Below, in pieces: positions 12,480 through 26,049 of a stretch of DNA of 64,000 nucleotides. A program made the translations under genes and the position numbers. The DNA is from Tillus elongatus (lineage: Eukaryota > Arthropoda > Insecta > Coleoptera > Cleridae). A model generated the notes under the pieces. That model worked only from the letters and a program-made list of their open reading frames with translations. It searched no databases and had not been told where the DNA came from. Every line of letters begins with the position of its first letter. The first letter of the stretch is position 1. Where the stretch lies: assembly GCA_964006375.1 (NCBI GenBank), contig OZ023262.1, positions 199,726,778-199,790,777 of the forward strand, written 5' to 3'.

Positions 12480-13895
12480 AAGAAGTATTTTGGTATGCAA
12501 AAGCATTTACCTCAACACACTTGCTGTAATTGAAAAGTTTGTAAGAAATTCTTTAAAGCATGCCGATTTTGATGAAAGTGGAGGTGGTATAGTAACGCCA
12601 GACAAAAGAAAAAAGCATCCGCCTACAAACAAAATTTCAGAAAATATAAAAATGCGTGTCTCTAAACATATTTCTTCTTTCACTTGTGTTCATAGTCATT
12701 ATAGAAATGCCGAAAGTACAAGAAAATACCTAGAACAGGGTTTGAATTTAAGTATAATGTACAATCTATACTTAGATACGTGCAAGAAAGAACGCATCCC
12801 TGAAGATGAAGTAGTAAGATATTCGCTTTAGAGATCAGTTTTAGTCTACGAATTCAATTTGAGTTCTAAGTCGCCTAGCTCTGACACATGAGACGAATGT
12901 GACAAATTCGAAAGACAGATTACCATGACTAAGAAAAGGTTTTACTTGTAGAGGAAAGGATTGCTCATCTCGACGAAGTAGATAAGCGGTATAAAATGAA
13001 CGCAGAAAACAAACTGAGATCGCTTTTTTAAAACAATACCTTCGAAGAAAGAGTCATTATCATAGACCTACAAAAATGTCTACCCACCCCTAGCTTGTCA
13101 AATGGGCACACAGTTACGGACCCTCAATCTAAGTTTTTGCTGATGTAACAAAAAATAAAACGTACTGCATGGTTTGAGATGAGACTCTTGGGGCAAGAGG
13201 TGGCAACGATGTTAGGTCATGCCTACTAAAATGGCTTGAGAGTAGAGACAATATCGAAGAGTTGACCATATGGTCGGATAATCGCGGTGGACAAAACCTA
13301 AATATGATTTTAATATGTATGTATTTTTTTATTTTGAACAAAGCATCAAATTGTAAAGTGATACATCATAAATACCTCCTAAGGGGTCATACACATATGA
13401 AGGTGGATGTATCACATTCTATTATCGAACGAAAGAAGAAATTGCTCAAAACAATGGAAATAGCTGTTCCCCATGACTGGGCTCAATTTATAAGAACCTG
13501 CAATATAAAAAATCCACTGATAGTCCATGAGCTAAATTTGGAAGCTTTTAAGCATGCCAGAATATTAGAGAAAACTACACAATCACCAATTATAAACCGA
13601 AAGAAAAATACAGACGGAGAGCATTTATTGCTATCAAGAGGAGTTCACCTCAAGTTTGCAGTTTACTGGGAATTCTCTATTATAAAACAAATTTCGACGA
13701 AGAATTTAGAGCTGCCGATTTGAGGAGAAACAGAAAGTCCATAGTACTACCTAATGAATTGCCTCTATCAAATGTGCCACTTCGGTCACTATCTTATAAA
13801 AAATATATAAATAGAATGCAGTTGCTTACTTTGTTACCAGATAATTACAAAGAATATTATAAAAATTTACCATATCACAAGAAGAAGTGATGAAG
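12480..13895 (+). pseudogene. Decayed member of a multi-copy arthropod family with SDN..GQN and GHTHM motifs
   Basis: Several frames join into one protein-like order without introns. N-terminal part: VCKSIYLNTLAVIEKFV, KRKKHPPTNKISENIKMRV and NAESTRKYLEQGLNLSIMYN. Then DECDKFERQ, then IAHLDEVDKRYKMNAENK, then VIIIDLQKCLPTPSLSNG. From 13262: TIWSDNRGGQNLNMILICMY and RGHTHMKVDVSHSIIERKKK. C-terminal part: YYKTNFDEEFRAADLRRN and LPDNYKEYYKNLPY, with a stop at 13889. At least four shifts or stops separate these blocks. I know this pattern as an uncharacterised family found in many copies in insects (possibly DUF7869-like; from memory). Its role is unknown. The lack of introns and the copy number suggest a mobile or retrocopied origin. 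A second, N-terminal copy lies at 55914-56995. Confidence 0.7.
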
Positions 13896-14306
13896 AGGAT
13901 TCGGAAGAAGATTAGATTTTAATTGATATTCAATTCAGTTTCGATTATTGTTTGTTTCAAGAATTTACTAATACTTCTCTGGTTTAAAGCATAATAATGA
14001 TGATTTATTTGACTCTTTTAAAAACAACTCAAAACAATTTACTTTTCTCATAATCTGTTCCGTCTATCGTTGAAATAAAGCATATATGTGTCTACTTGTG
14101 GAGATTTATTTGATTTTATACTACACTGTAGGACATGCGCCCATTCTTTTTATTTTGTCACTATAGGCGGATGTCCTATTTCATTTTTTAGTGAATTTGT
14201 ATTAACAAAATTCACTAATAGAGAGGTATCGATGGTGAGACTTTGAAAAAAAAATTTCAAATGAGCGCGAACTAGGCCCCTAGAACCCATATCCGGGGTC
14301 GGTTTC

Positions 14307-14410
<104 letters not shown>

Positions 14411-14446
14411 TATAATAGGATTTATAACACGGCATTTCTGTACTAT

Positions 14447-14676
14447 ACAAGGTGAAGGGTTAAGGGCATAGCCGCAAGGAGACAACCGCATACACGTGTT
14501 TCAAGCTTATTAGTCATCATCAGTACGGTATAGCCAGGTGAAGATGGGAACACTCTGGATGAAGATGCAAAAATACACGGAGTCACAACAGGCAGCCAGT
14601 GCTGCGATTGTGCACGTAAGCTTGAAACACGTGTATGTGGTTGTCTGCTTGCGGCTTTGCCCTTGACCCTTCTCCT

Positions 14677-14679
<3 letters not shown>
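14447..14679. mobile_element. Foldback/MITE with 63-bp terminal inverted repeats
   Basis: Arms 14447-14509 and 14617-14679 are complementary (ACACGTGTTTCAAGCTTA against TAAGCTTGAAACACGTGT; GGGCATAGCCGCAAGGAGAC against GTCTGCTTGCGGCTTTGCCC). On the minus strand CTGATGA (14523-14517) precedes a GAAAC word (14502-14498), a hammerhead-like spacing without a clear stem II. TA arrays abut both sides. Confidence 0.8.
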
Positions 14680-15293
<614 letters not shown>

Positions 15294-15755
15294 GTATCCA
15301 ACCGATAACTCAAAAAATAATTAACCGATAAAACCCGGTAAGTACCTTTCTTTTATAAATGGCTTGGATGAGTTCGTTAGCCAGGAAAATCGAACAAGGT
15401 TTTCCGGGAAAATTTTGAGTTTTCTTTCAAAACAAATTTTTTTCTCCGAAAATTACAAAGGTGTGTTAATGAAATTTGGTGGATATGTTTCCTTGAAAAA
15501 GGTCCTACCAAGTACCAAAATTAAACTTTCTAAGTTTATATAAAATTGAGTTTTTCAAATTTCGATTTTTCTTTGGAAAAAATTTTTTTTCTCCAAAAAT
15601 TACAAAGATATTTTAATAAAATTTGGCGGATATGTTGCCTTGGAAAAGGCCTTATTACATCCTAAAATTCAACTGTCCAAGTTTATAGAAAATTGAGTTA
15701 CCCTTTAAAGCATTTAATAAAAATTCACTACCATAACGCACTTGCTGCGTCTTGT

Positions 15756-17340
15756 ACTTTTTTTTCTAATAAAAACTAAAACTTCATACGATAGCTTCAC
15801 TTGTATATATATTTGTCGATTTTACTAAAAAAGTTTAAATTTGCATCGAACAAATTTGAACGAAAAAAAAATTATTTAGAAAAAAAGTGAAAGTATTTAT
15901 GTATTTGGTTGTACTCAACATTTTTATATTTGTAACATAAGCCCTTAGTGAACTCAAGCGCAGATATATCCTCACCAATTGTGTTTTTTTTTCTACGAAA
16001 ATTCAATTAGAATAATGTAAGGGTTTCATTTGGGCCTTGTTTAGTTTGTTAACAATTGATTATTTGCTTAGCCGCTAATACTTCCTCTCCAACCTCAAAA
16101 TAATTATTCATTGAAAGTTTAAGCCTACACGTAGTAAATGAATTGCTTATTAAAATTAATTAAAATATCTTTCAACCCAGAAATATAGTATTCTAGAGGT
16201 GGTGCAGCTACACCCACGCTTTACGAATGAAGATGTCTTCACTGACAGGAATCTCGTTATTATACAAGCGCTTCGGATAATACTTACCATTGTAAATAAA
16301 CTTCACAACACATAAGTAATTCTGTGACCCACAGCAACGCGATCGAAACATGAGAAACTATTTTGACTTACAATATTGTAAACATATTTCTATCCCAACA
16401 AATGATTAAACTGAAAGTAACCAATAAATTAAAAACCTAGTTTAATGAAGAGATTGCTGGTGCCGAGAACTGGATTGTCTACAAATTTAATAGCCCACAA
16501 ACTAATTGTTATTTATGGGCCACAACTCTAATATTTCATTTATATTCTGCGTGTACCTTACCTTATACCTTACCTACGTCTCAATTATAATCTAACTCAG
16601 AAGTAATAAAATTCGAAGATAGTATATCGTCGTTAAAAACAACGGCGGCTTTATCGTCTGCTAATAAACTTCTCAATTATCCAACGGTCGCTAATTGGAA
16701 GCTTTTGCAAGTAGTTATACCGTTAAAAGTAAATAAACTTGTAAGTTGATAAAACAGAGAAACAAAGCCTCATGAAAAACTTGACCTATGGAACATAACA
16801 GCGGATTTTTGTTTCATTTCGCAATATACACTTGGGGGCATTTTAATATGTATGTTACGTAACGTTATTACTTGCCATAATAATGTTATAATTACAGGCT
16901 ACAGACAACAGAAACAAAATAAAAAGCAAGATATAGATGCTGTTAATTGTTTTTAGAGCAGCAAATCCATCGGATTGGGTAATAAGTGATTTCTTGTTCT
17001 TTTCTACATGAACAAGAATTAATTATAGTAATTCATCTTCTGAATATAGTTGAAATCACCAACAGATTATCTAGGATTCAAAGCTCAACAACTGACAGCC
17101 TAATTAGGAACTGAGAAAGAATTTAATAATAGATCTGACTGACTTTTAAAAATGTTTTACATTTAGTAGGCACTATAATGCTTAACAACAACAATTATTT
17201 TTAGCTGTTTTTCTCGACAGGATTAAGTCCATACAGACGCCTTATTTTGGAAGCCCCAATAGCTTCGAAAAATGATCTTAAGCAATATTAGTGTTACCTT
17301 GTCTCCTAAAATATTTAAGATGAGTTTATATAAAAATTTC
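15756..17340. other. No recognisable gene
   Basis: Only a decayed HTA right-end fragment at about 15975-16010 (TTCTACGAAAATTCAATTAG). The rest is AT-rich without supportable features. Confidence 0.45.
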
Positions 17341-17344
17341 GGAA

Positions 17345-17830
17345 GGCACCAAGTGCGTTATAGTAGTGAATTTCCATAAAAATGTTTTTAATGGCATATA
17401 TGTCTTTTTTAAATAGAAACATGCAATTCGGTCTAACCTACATACAGTAGAGACATAGTAGTGGTGGTGGTCAAAAGGTGGTATGGCATTGACTGTACTG
17501 TCATTAACCTTTTTTTTTTAATTTTTCGTTTGAAGTTTAAAATATTTTTTTACTCTAATTATTATTTTTTAATAACGTAAATATAAGCTTTACATATATG
17601 CACATATACATACATACATACGTATACATACACACACATATGAATTTGATGTGGAAAACTATAGTAATACAAAATTTCAGTGTAATCGTACGGCCGTTCA
17701 TGAGATATCTAGGTGTTTCCATATGTTTGGACTTCACTTTATATTATATAAGCTCATTAGAAATATTTTTTTCGAAATTTCGAATGTAGTTGCCCCTCTA
17801 TAAGCGAATTTTTTTATGAAAATTCCCCGC
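17345..17830 (+). mobile_element. HTA element with only a short internal microsatellite
   Basis: Left end GCACCAAGTGCGTTATAGTAG at 17346 followed by TGAATTTCCATAAAAATG. An internal mixed CATA/CACA tract at about 17596-17640 sits where other copies carry long (TA)n. The decayed right end CTATAAGCGAATTT..GAAAATTCCC is at 17795-17826. Confidence 0.6.
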
Positions 17831-17934
17831 TTTCCTCAACTACCTGGAATGTATTCAAATCAAGTTGAATACTTGCACGACTGGTTTCCTAGCCAACGAA
17901 CTTTAGATTAAATTGTGTTATTGAAATTTGAAAC

Positions 17935-17990
17935 GTTTAATGAAAATTCGCTACCAAAACGCACTTACTGCGTCTCGAATGTTTTTCCTG
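17935..17990 (-). mobile_element. HTA left-end fragment
   Basis: TGAAAATTCGCTACCAAAAC followed by the hairpin ACGCA/CTTAC/TGCGT (17959-17973). Confidence 0.7.
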
Positions 17991-17999
17991 AAAACATGC

Positions 18000-18640
18000 A
18001 CTATATTACGATAAAAAAATGCAAAAATGCAATAATATAAGGGATAAAAAATAAATAAATTGTATCACCAACGACTTATGGGCCACCCTGTTATTGTCAA
18101 ATTAATTTTATAAGATGTAGCTCAAGAGACCCTATAATTAACGTATACGATTTTTCTCGTATCTTGTATAATATATTGAGCTTTACTCTACAAATGCGTC
18201 ACTCTGTATATATGTAAACAGGTAACTAACCTTTTGCACTCATTTGAAGACATCTTTTCTAAATTCAAAAGTTGCTGTCTCCTCATTAGTGCATTTTTCC
18301 CACGAAAATTAGTTAAAAAATATAGACCATTAAGCCATAAACTTAAGCCAAAGCATCAGCGAAAAGGGTATATTTAAAATGAATTTTCTGGAAATATTTT
18401 AGTAAAATGAAGGACGATGACGGTTGAAGCTGAAACCTAAGGGTTTGTTAAACACTCTTCTTGCGACACTTTCTCTACGTAACTCCCATTTGTTTTAGGT
18501 TCTTTGCCTAAATATTGCCAATTTTGACGTTTCAAATCTCGACCTGGACGTTTTAAATCTCGACTTGGACGTTTTGACGAAAACCCCCCTTTTTTTTTAA
18601 ATGCCTACAACTTTTTTGTATTTCAACTTACATTACTAGA
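18000..18640 (-). repeat. Repeats W and Z with an HTA right end between them
   Basis: Inverted counterpart of 31245-31985: W at 18000-18215 (TTGAGCTACATCTTATAAA in reverse), an HTA right-end fragment at about 18275-18320, then Z at 18290-18640 with GACGTTTCAAATCTCGACC. The same three blocks occur in the same order at 31 kb, so they moved or were duplicated as one unit. Confidence 0.65.
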
Positions 18641-18783
18641 TTGTCATCCATACTTTACTTTTAATTATACAAACACGCGTACCCAATTTGATTGCCCTAG
18701 TTTTGTTATTTTAGGAGATAGAAAATTTTCCTGAAAACCTGGGCCGATCTTTCTGGCTAACGAACTTATCGAAGCCACTTAGA

Positions 18784-18856
<73 letters not shown>

Positions 18857-18861
<5 letters not shown>

Positions 18862-19222
18862 CATACTTGGTTCTCGGGTTGAACCGCGTCCAGAATTTAT
18901 GAAAACTTGACGTTTCGGCTCCTGTTTTGGAGCAATTTTCAAGAGGTAAAGGAAGTATGTAAGGACACTCTAAGGCCTCAATCTGCCTACTCCTTAGAGT
19001 GATGGACAAAGGTGGGTAAAGGAAATATGTAAAGACACTCTAAGGCCTCAATCTGCATACTCCTTAGAGTGGTGGACAAAGATGGGTAAAGGAAATATGT
19101 AAGGACACTCTAAGGCCTCAATCTGCCTACTCCCCAAATCTCGCCGGAGATTGTCTGTGAGGTCTCAGTGAGTCGAGTTTTCATAAATTCTGGACGCGGA
19201 CCCGAGAACCAAATATGTCTCA
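18857..19222. mobile_element. MITE/foldback with about 48-bp TIRs and internal 70-bp tandem repeats
   Basis: Terminal inverted repeats 18857-18907 and 19176-19222 share TGAGACATA, TTGGTTCTCGGGT, CCGCGTCCAGAATTTATG and AAAACT. Internally three tandem units of exactly 70 bp begin at 18951, 19021 and 19091 (GGAARTATGTAARGACACTC). A GCTCC..GGAGC-CGAAACGTC word on the minus strand near 18915-18935 is hammerhead-like but lacks a good CTGANGA. Confidence 0.8.
18944..19131. repeat. 70-bp tandem repeat, about 2.7 copies
   Basis: Units contain CTCTAAGGCCTCAATCTGC and TACTCCTTAGAGTG. The third unit is truncated before its end. Confidence 0.9.
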
Positions 19223-19248
19223 CATTAAAGACCGCGGATATCTTTCTG

Positions 19249-19413
<165 letters not shown>

Positions 19414-19530
19414 CATATAAAAAACTGATTCCAGATATGGGGACTAGTGCGTGCTCGTTTGAAGAAATTTTTTTAAAAGTCAAATGTCGCGAACTCCTTA
19501 TTAGTGATTTTTTTAAAAGAAAATTCACTA

Positions 19531-20400
19531 AAATACAAGAACATAATGTAAGGTGTTCCATTTGAAATGATAAAGTTGGCATTTAGTCCTGATATAACCG
19601 GAAATGCCACCATTACGAAAGTATCTAAGGCAAGGTGGTGCCTCCCTTGAAATGTGTACATGACAAAATTTTGGAAAATGTTCAACGGCTACTTTTTGAG
19701 AAATCGATTGATTCCATTCTCTGTGTGTGAAATGAACAAAATTTCTATTGCAGCTAGTTGTTCTGTTTTTGTACAACACAGTAAGCCTTAAGTTCTGCTC
19801 TGAGACTGATTACGGTATAAACGTTCGATTCGTCAAATATGTAAAATAAGAAAAGTGTATGTGCACTTTGATAATGAACTAATAAAACATCATCCCAATC
19901 ACAATAAACCATTACGCCTATCAGCTTTACGATTAACCCGAATGTAGCCATAAAACTGTGATTACAACAAGATTCAGTTTATTACAACGATTTTATTATA
20001 ACTTTAGGATTTCCGCCATCGGTATATTAGATGGTAAAGCGATAAGTCCGGAGTGATATTTATCCTTTTATACAGTGGACACGTTCATTTTGGGCAGCAT
20101 TAATATGCTCGGTCATTAATACTTTACACCTATAATTATAAGCAGCTGGGTTCTAATTTTTGAAGAGCACGTGTGACCTTTCAATCAGAGAACCCGTTCA
20201 TTCCACGGATTCGTTCTGAAAGGATCCTAGTCCATCTGCTTGCTGCTCGAACGATATTAATCATCGATTTATTTTGTGCGAGCTTATAATATGTGTCTGA
20301 TCATATCGAGAAGCATATGTCATGTAAAAGCTTATGCGCTAATGTTGAATAAAATATGCCATCGGGTAGGTAGGTAAAGAAAAAATAAATAAAATTTCAG
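19531..20400. other. No recognisable gene
   Basis: Overlapping short minus-strand frames lack family features; no RNA gene or repeat partner seen. Confidence 0.45.
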
Positions 20401-20585
20401 GACGCAGCCAGTGCGTTATAGTAGTGAATTTTCATAAGAATCGTACACTATTAGTACGGTATATTACTAAAACTAATAATTTTCATTTAAACAGACCTTG
20501 AAGGTCGGTCTTAGATGTCCTAATACACGCTAATTACAAGAATTTTTCCGAAGGTGTTACCATCTATATCTCTCTATTATCATAC
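20401..20585 (+). mobile_element. Short HTA subfamily element without microsatellite
   Basis: Hairpin ACGCA/GCCAG/TGCGT at 20402, TAGTGAATTTTCATAAGAAT, then almost directly the right body (GACCTTGAAGGTCGG) and CTCTCTATTAT. It parallels 43638-43800. Confidence 0.65.
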
Positions 20586-21525
20586 AAAATAGTGCTGCAA
20601 ATTGGATCATAACTTCCACATAGCTGTGATAATTTATTCCCTTCAGAAAGACATTCTCACGGAATTAATTTAGCACCATGACTTGACCACAAAGAAAATA
20701 TTTGTATTCCTGTAGCCATAAACTTTTGAAACGTTATATTACTCGACTTTTATTGAAAAAAATATAAATTTTCACCAAATCACCCCCTACTTATCCCCTA
20801 CCCCCGGAAGCGATCTTACCCAAAAACAATTAAAAGCGTCCCTTTGTCGGGTGCTACCTGGATACCAAATTTGAAGATGATATCTCGATTCGTTCGAAAG
20901 TTATTGCGCCTATTAACAGACAGACATACATGCCGACAGACCGACTAACCGACCGACCTACAGACAAAAAATTTTCGTTCCAGAATTAAGTTATCTATAA
21001 ATTTTGAGACTTTTTACGTCGTTTTAGCAAAAGAAAGTTTCGAAATTTTTGTCAACAATATTCCACCCCAGACATTCAACCCCTAATTTAGTTTTAGCAC
21101 AGAGTACCAGATTTTTGATGAAATTAAAAGTTTTCTAATAAATAAACCCTAAAACGTTATATTATTCGAGTTTTAAGGAAAAATGCCAATTTTCACCAAA
21201 TTACCCCGCATTCATCCCCTACTCCCTAACGCGATTTTACCCAAAAACAATCCGAACCGTTCGTGTGTCGAGTGTTAACTGTATACTAAATTTGAAGACA
21301 ATCCCTCAATTCGTTCTAACGTTATCTTGGCTACAAACAGACCGACATACAGACCGACAGACCGACAGACCGACAGACCGACAGACCGACAGACTGACAG
21401 ACCGACAGACCGACAGATAAAAAAAATCATTCCCAAATCATGTTTTCTATATGTTGTGATACGACGTTTAAGCGAAAAAAAAATTGAAGGAATTGAACAC
21501 ATTGTGACGATGTGGAAGTAATATT
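20575..21525 (+). repeat. Repeat Y, copy 1 (two direct subunits)
   Basis: Two related subunits, about 20735-21065 and 21145-21520, each with AACGTTATATTA, TTTTCACCAAATYACCCC, TTACCCAAAAACAAT and a GACAGACC-type tract. The whole block matches 57640-59430 in reverse, where a solo LTR lies between the subunits. No protein-coding sense. Confidence 0.75.
21330..21418. repeat. (GACC GACA)n tetranucleotide-type microsatellite
   Basis: About ten GACCGACA units with one variant (GACTGACA). It lies inside repeat Y; the sister subunit at about 20925-20965 has a short, unexpanded version. Confidence 0.9.
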
Positions 21526-21745
21526 TAAATCATGTGTCCTACCCACTTTTGAGAAAAACTTTAAATGCCAAAAGTCAATTTTCTATGAAGGGAGAAAATT
21601 AAAATTTGGTATACCTAGGTGCTGTAAGTCTGTTTAAAAGAAACTTGTATTACAAATTTCATTAAAGTTACAAGAGATTTCCAGAAGAAAACTTAATTCA
21701 AGTGAATTTGGAGTTTAGTCCACGGACAGTATTAGCAAAATCGAC

Positions 21746-22438
<693 letters not shown>

Positions 22439-22735
22439 TGCTGATAGGTCAAGGTTGGCCTCTTACGCGTCGAGACTATTTTTACCTTGTGCTTCATTGT
22501 CTTTCCCGAGTTATTTACATTTAGACTTCTTCGTTGGCCTATTGCGATAAGTTAAAATGATATTTTTTTCACACAACTTTTCTTTTTGTTCGGTTGCTAT
22601 GTTACACGCTCCTTTCCCGGTACAGCTCGTTCCCTGCAGTTACCTATCACTATCTATTTCTCAGATTACACTCATCCTTGTTTTTGACTGAGGGGGTGGG
22701 GTGGGGGTTGAGGTCCGCTACTTCGTCAGGGAGGT

Positions 22736-23760
22736 TATCCTTCTCCTCCTGCATGCCTACAACCACCCTAAATGAATAAAACCCAAGTATGATTTCTTAG
22801 GAAAACCCCCAAGAAAACTACGGGACCTCGGGGAAGACGGGGTTTAAAGGAAGTATGGCTGCAAAATGTGAAAAAGCAGCTTCTCGAGGTCCGACTAAGG
22901 TGTTTTTTTGCATTTTCTGCTCATATTTTCTTTTTATTCTTCCCTGACCAGCCCCCCCCCCTGTTCTCTCCTGATCCCGTAACATTCTTGGGGGTTGTTT
23001 GCAAGAAATTGCTCTTAGGGTTCGTGCATCCAGGAAACGTTTTCAAGCATGTTTCTGAAATAATTGCCTAAAAACCATCAGTGAACTAAACTGCAAACTT
23101 ACCTTAATTCTTAGAACCTCGGTGGTTCAGGGGTAAGAACGTGTGCCTCTGAACCGTAGGGTACTGGGTTCGATCCCAGGGTAATGCTTTCACTTGTTCA
23201 GTACAAACTCTAAAATTAACATCAAGCGAGGTTCTGGCATTGTATTTGAGCAAGTTGAATGTCTGCACGTTCCACCCTTTGGAGGGGGCGTAAAGCCGTC
23301 GGTCCCGTGTTCATGCGATTTTGGGCACGTTAAAAATCCCTACCCTCCTTACAGAAAGGCAGGGGTTCGGCAAAAATTTTCAGGATAGTGAGGTGAAACT
23401 GCTCCCTGGCGTCGGTGATTGGACATAGCCGCGAAAATAGGTCGACGTTAAAGAAACAAAACACACACACACACACACACACACCTTAATTCTTGTTTAG
23501 AAAAGGAATGTATCTGCCACCTTATAAACGTGGCAGGTATTTTTCTTTGTAACTCGCCTGGATGATATCGTTTTAGTCAACCTATTCAAACGAGTTTTTA
23601 AGAAATAAAATCTATTGGTATATTTTCCTAATAAACATTTACTTAATGAAAATTCGCTAATATAAGTGTTCATCATTTCATTATGCAAAATGTATCTAAC
23701 ATTTGGCACATTGGTAGTAAAACGTTGAGTGGCAATATGGTTACTAGCACCAAATATTTA
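22736..23760 (+). repeat. Repeat X, copy 2, interrupted by a SINE
   Basis: Matches 9895-10400: CTGCATGCCTACAACCACCC, CCCAAGAAAACTACGGGACC, GATCCCGTAACATTCTTGGG and the hairpin near 23510-23540 (ATCTGCCA..TGGCAGGT). The SINE at 23113-23482 splits it. Confidence 0.8.
23113..23482 (+). mobile_element. tRNA-derived SINE, family 1, copy S2, with 12-bp target-site duplication
   Basis: Full copy: tRNA-like head (GGTGGTTCAGGGGTAAGAAC, GGGTTCGATCCCAGG), body with GTCGGTCCCGTGTTCATG and GGGCACGTTAAA, and a (CA)n tail at 23460-23482. Perfect direct repeats ACCTTAATTCTT lie at 23101-23112 and 23483-23494. The corresponding point in repeat X copy 1 (about 10290-10310) lacks the SINE. Confidence 0.92.
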
Positions 23761-23772
23761 GGAAAATAATTT

Positions 23773-23830
23773 AAAGGCCCGGATGCAGCAAATGGGTTAT
23801 GGTAGCGAATTTTCATTAGAATGGGTTCCC
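23773..23830 (+). mobile_element. HTA left-end fragment
   Basis: GGATGCAGCAAATGGGTTAT with GGTAGCGAATTTTCATTAG, a decayed family terminus. Confidence 0.65.
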
Positions 23831-23879
23831 ATGCAAAAAACGGTTTGCTCTAAATATTTAGGTAAACAAGATAAATTTA

Positions 23880-24245
23880 CAGATGATCCCACGGTCAGCA
23901 TTTATATTTTTTTTCCAAAAACATGTTTACAAGCACCCTTGTATGCATAAACCACAGGAGAATTGTTGTGGTTGAAACCATCAAAAAGTTACGGGACTCG
24001 GATAAAATAGAGGTAGATACTGGGCGACAAAGAAGATTAATTAAAAAATGCCACATTGGGAAAAAGAGCTTAGTTGGACTTCTATAGCTGCTTTTCTTAA
24101 ATTTTTCAGTTATACATCCTTAAAATCTTGCCACCCCTATTTAGTCTGGATCCTGTAATTTTCTTAGGGGTTGAAACTACAACATTCCTTTTGTGGGATA
24201 TGGATACAGGGGTGGTCGTAGGCAGGTTTTCGAAAAAATAAATAA
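23880..24245. repeat. Foldback relative of repeat X
   Basis: Diverged X-like sequence whose halves are inverted copies: GTTGTGGTTGAAACC..AAAAAGTTACGGGAC on the left against GTCTGGATCCTGTAATTTTC..GGGGTTGAAACTACAAC on the right. It ends with GGTGGTCGTAGGCAGG. Confidence 0.55.
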
Positions 24246-24929
24246 AAGCAGACATCGCCACACCTCCATATTTCTCCCCACACAAGACCCCTAGTTAACC
24301 CAAGCAAAAACAGGGGAAAGGGAAAACCGCATCACAATGTACCACTGCCGAAGTTAAGCACAAGGAGAAACTGCTTACCAACCAAACGCCGGCCAACCAC
24401 CTCACTCACCCCTGGGAAATGACCACAAGGTAAAAAAGTCGCAGTAGGTTTATTTAAAAGTAACTGTGGGATAATCTGCAAATTCGCCGCTTCGAGAAAT
24501 GAAAAGAAGTAGTAATAACAATTTGTGATGAAAACGGCAACGGATTTAAAACCTGCTTTACATCAAGAGGTGATTGCAGTTCATCTACCGTTTACCTGTT
24601 TGCTGGAAATGAGTCGCAAGCAGGGCTTCGAATACCCAGGCATTGCAGCTTTTCCCTAAACAATTGCGGATTTAGCGTATCAAACGCACAAAAAGATAGA
24701 ACATAATAAATAATTACCTGTCACCTTTATAATTTAGCACATACCTTCCTTTTGTAAATAGCTTGCATACGTTCGTTTGGTAGTCTAATCGGATCAGTTT
24801 CCTTTTTTTGGTGAAAAAAATAAATTATGCTTTCACGAGCGTTTTCGAGAAAAAAGGTAATAATCAAACCAAGTCTGAAAAAACGTATCAAAAATGAAAC
24901 CAAAAAAATAGAATGAATATCACAATCCA
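24246..24929. other. No recognisable gene
   Basis: A 13-nt 5S-rRNA-like word occurs near 24344 but nothing around it supports an RNA gene. The last 200 bp are the 3' flank of the mariner remnant, which is repeated at 26113-26200. Confidence 0.45.
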
Positions 24930-25535
24930 CTAGGCAAATTTACAACAGATGTTCATAACAAGACCTATATCGTTCAATGCACAATTGAACCCTTTTTCTA
25001 ACTGACTGTTTCACACGTTCTAGGTGGTGAACTCTTATTTCTGTACAGGGATTTTTAATTCTTAGAATTATTTCTTCCCTGGTTTCAACGGGAGTTGCAT
25101 ACACTTTTCCTTTTAGGAACCCTTAAAAAAAATCAAGGGGGGTTAGATCAGGAGATCGTGGGGCCACGCTACTAGCCCACCACGACCAATCTACTCGCCA
25201 TCATAGTTAGTGTTTAGCCAATTTCTAACTCTTTGTGTGCTAGTAGTGGGGTTTCTTATGAATTGATTTGTAATTTGTTCTCCAATTCTTATGTTTCTAA
25301 TATTACTTCCAGTAATCATGTCGTTTCTTCTTCTAATGCCATAGTTGACTGCTTGCCGATGAATTCTTACAAACACCGATGGATGTGGATGTCGTCCGTT
25401 TGGAAACCTTCTTAGATACTCCCTCGCTGCCTCTGAAGAATTACCGTTGGCAAATCCATAAATAAAGTGTATGTCTAACTTTTCTTGGTTCGAAAAAACA
25501 TAAGGCATTTTAAGAAACTTTAAAGAGGATATACT
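24930..25535 (-). pseudogene. Mariner A: rosa-like transposase with the catalytic core deleted
   Basis: On the minus strand the N-terminal helix-turn-helix region (VFSNQEKLDIHFIYGFANGN, SSEAAREYLRRFPNGRHPHP, TTSTQRVRNWLNTN) ends at about 25195. It is followed immediately by the C-terminal end (APRSPDLTPLDFF, KGKVYATPVETREEIILRIK, HLERVKQSVRKRVQLCIER). The roughly 150 residues between, with the first two catalytic acids, are missing. A stop lies at DFF*GF. A homologous C-terminal tail with 3' flank sits at 26050-26330 on the other strand. A CATACT-type tract and repeat V flank the start. Confidence 0.8.
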
Positions 25536-25555
25536 CATACTCATACTCATACTTA

Positions 25556-25805
25556 TACTCATTTATTAGTGATCAAAATTACACATTATGCCTTACAAAG
25601 AAGCTGTGCTTGTGCTTGTATTAACATAATTTTATAAAAATCCTCAAATCAGTAAACTGTCAAAACAATTTTATTTAATGTCACTTCCTGAATTTTGCAC
25701 GACTTTGCTTTTTCTTCTCTTCCTTCTTCCACAAATATTTCTATAGCCGTTACAAAGATTTATCTTCACTCCCGCCTCAATATTTCTCTTAATTTTAACC
25801 AAACT
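25556..25805 (+). repeat. Repeat V, copy 2
   Basis: Counterpart of 3964-4212, preceded by a short (ACTCAT)n tract at 25528-25560. Confidence 0.8.
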
Positions 25806-26049
25806 ATCTTAAAAAAAACATAATTCTTTAGCACAAAAATTTTGACATTTTACATGAAACGATTTCAAAAGTTGTTATAAATACGAATGTAAATTGTCAC
25901 TGTCAGAAGTTGATTAGGTTACTAAGGCAACACAATCAAGGTAACTAAGGCAATATAGTCAAACAAACCCTTTAAATTTTTTGTTTCATTTTAGTTACGT
26001 TTCTTCAGATCTGTTTTGATCATTACGTTTTTTCGCCACGGTCACGTTA

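Noticed and set aside
18944..19131. Three regular repeats considered as a CRISPR array
   Set aside because: Units are contiguous 70-bp tandem copies without variable spacers, in a eukaryotic TIR element.
20920..20970. GACAGACATAC-type words considered as binding-site clusters
   Set aside because: They are the unexpanded form of the tetranucleotide microsatellite in repeat Y.
24340..24370. 5S rRNA-like word GCCGAAGTTAAGCAC
   Set aside because: Only about 13 nt agree; surrounding sequence lacks the rest of 5S rRNA and its other promoter boxes.
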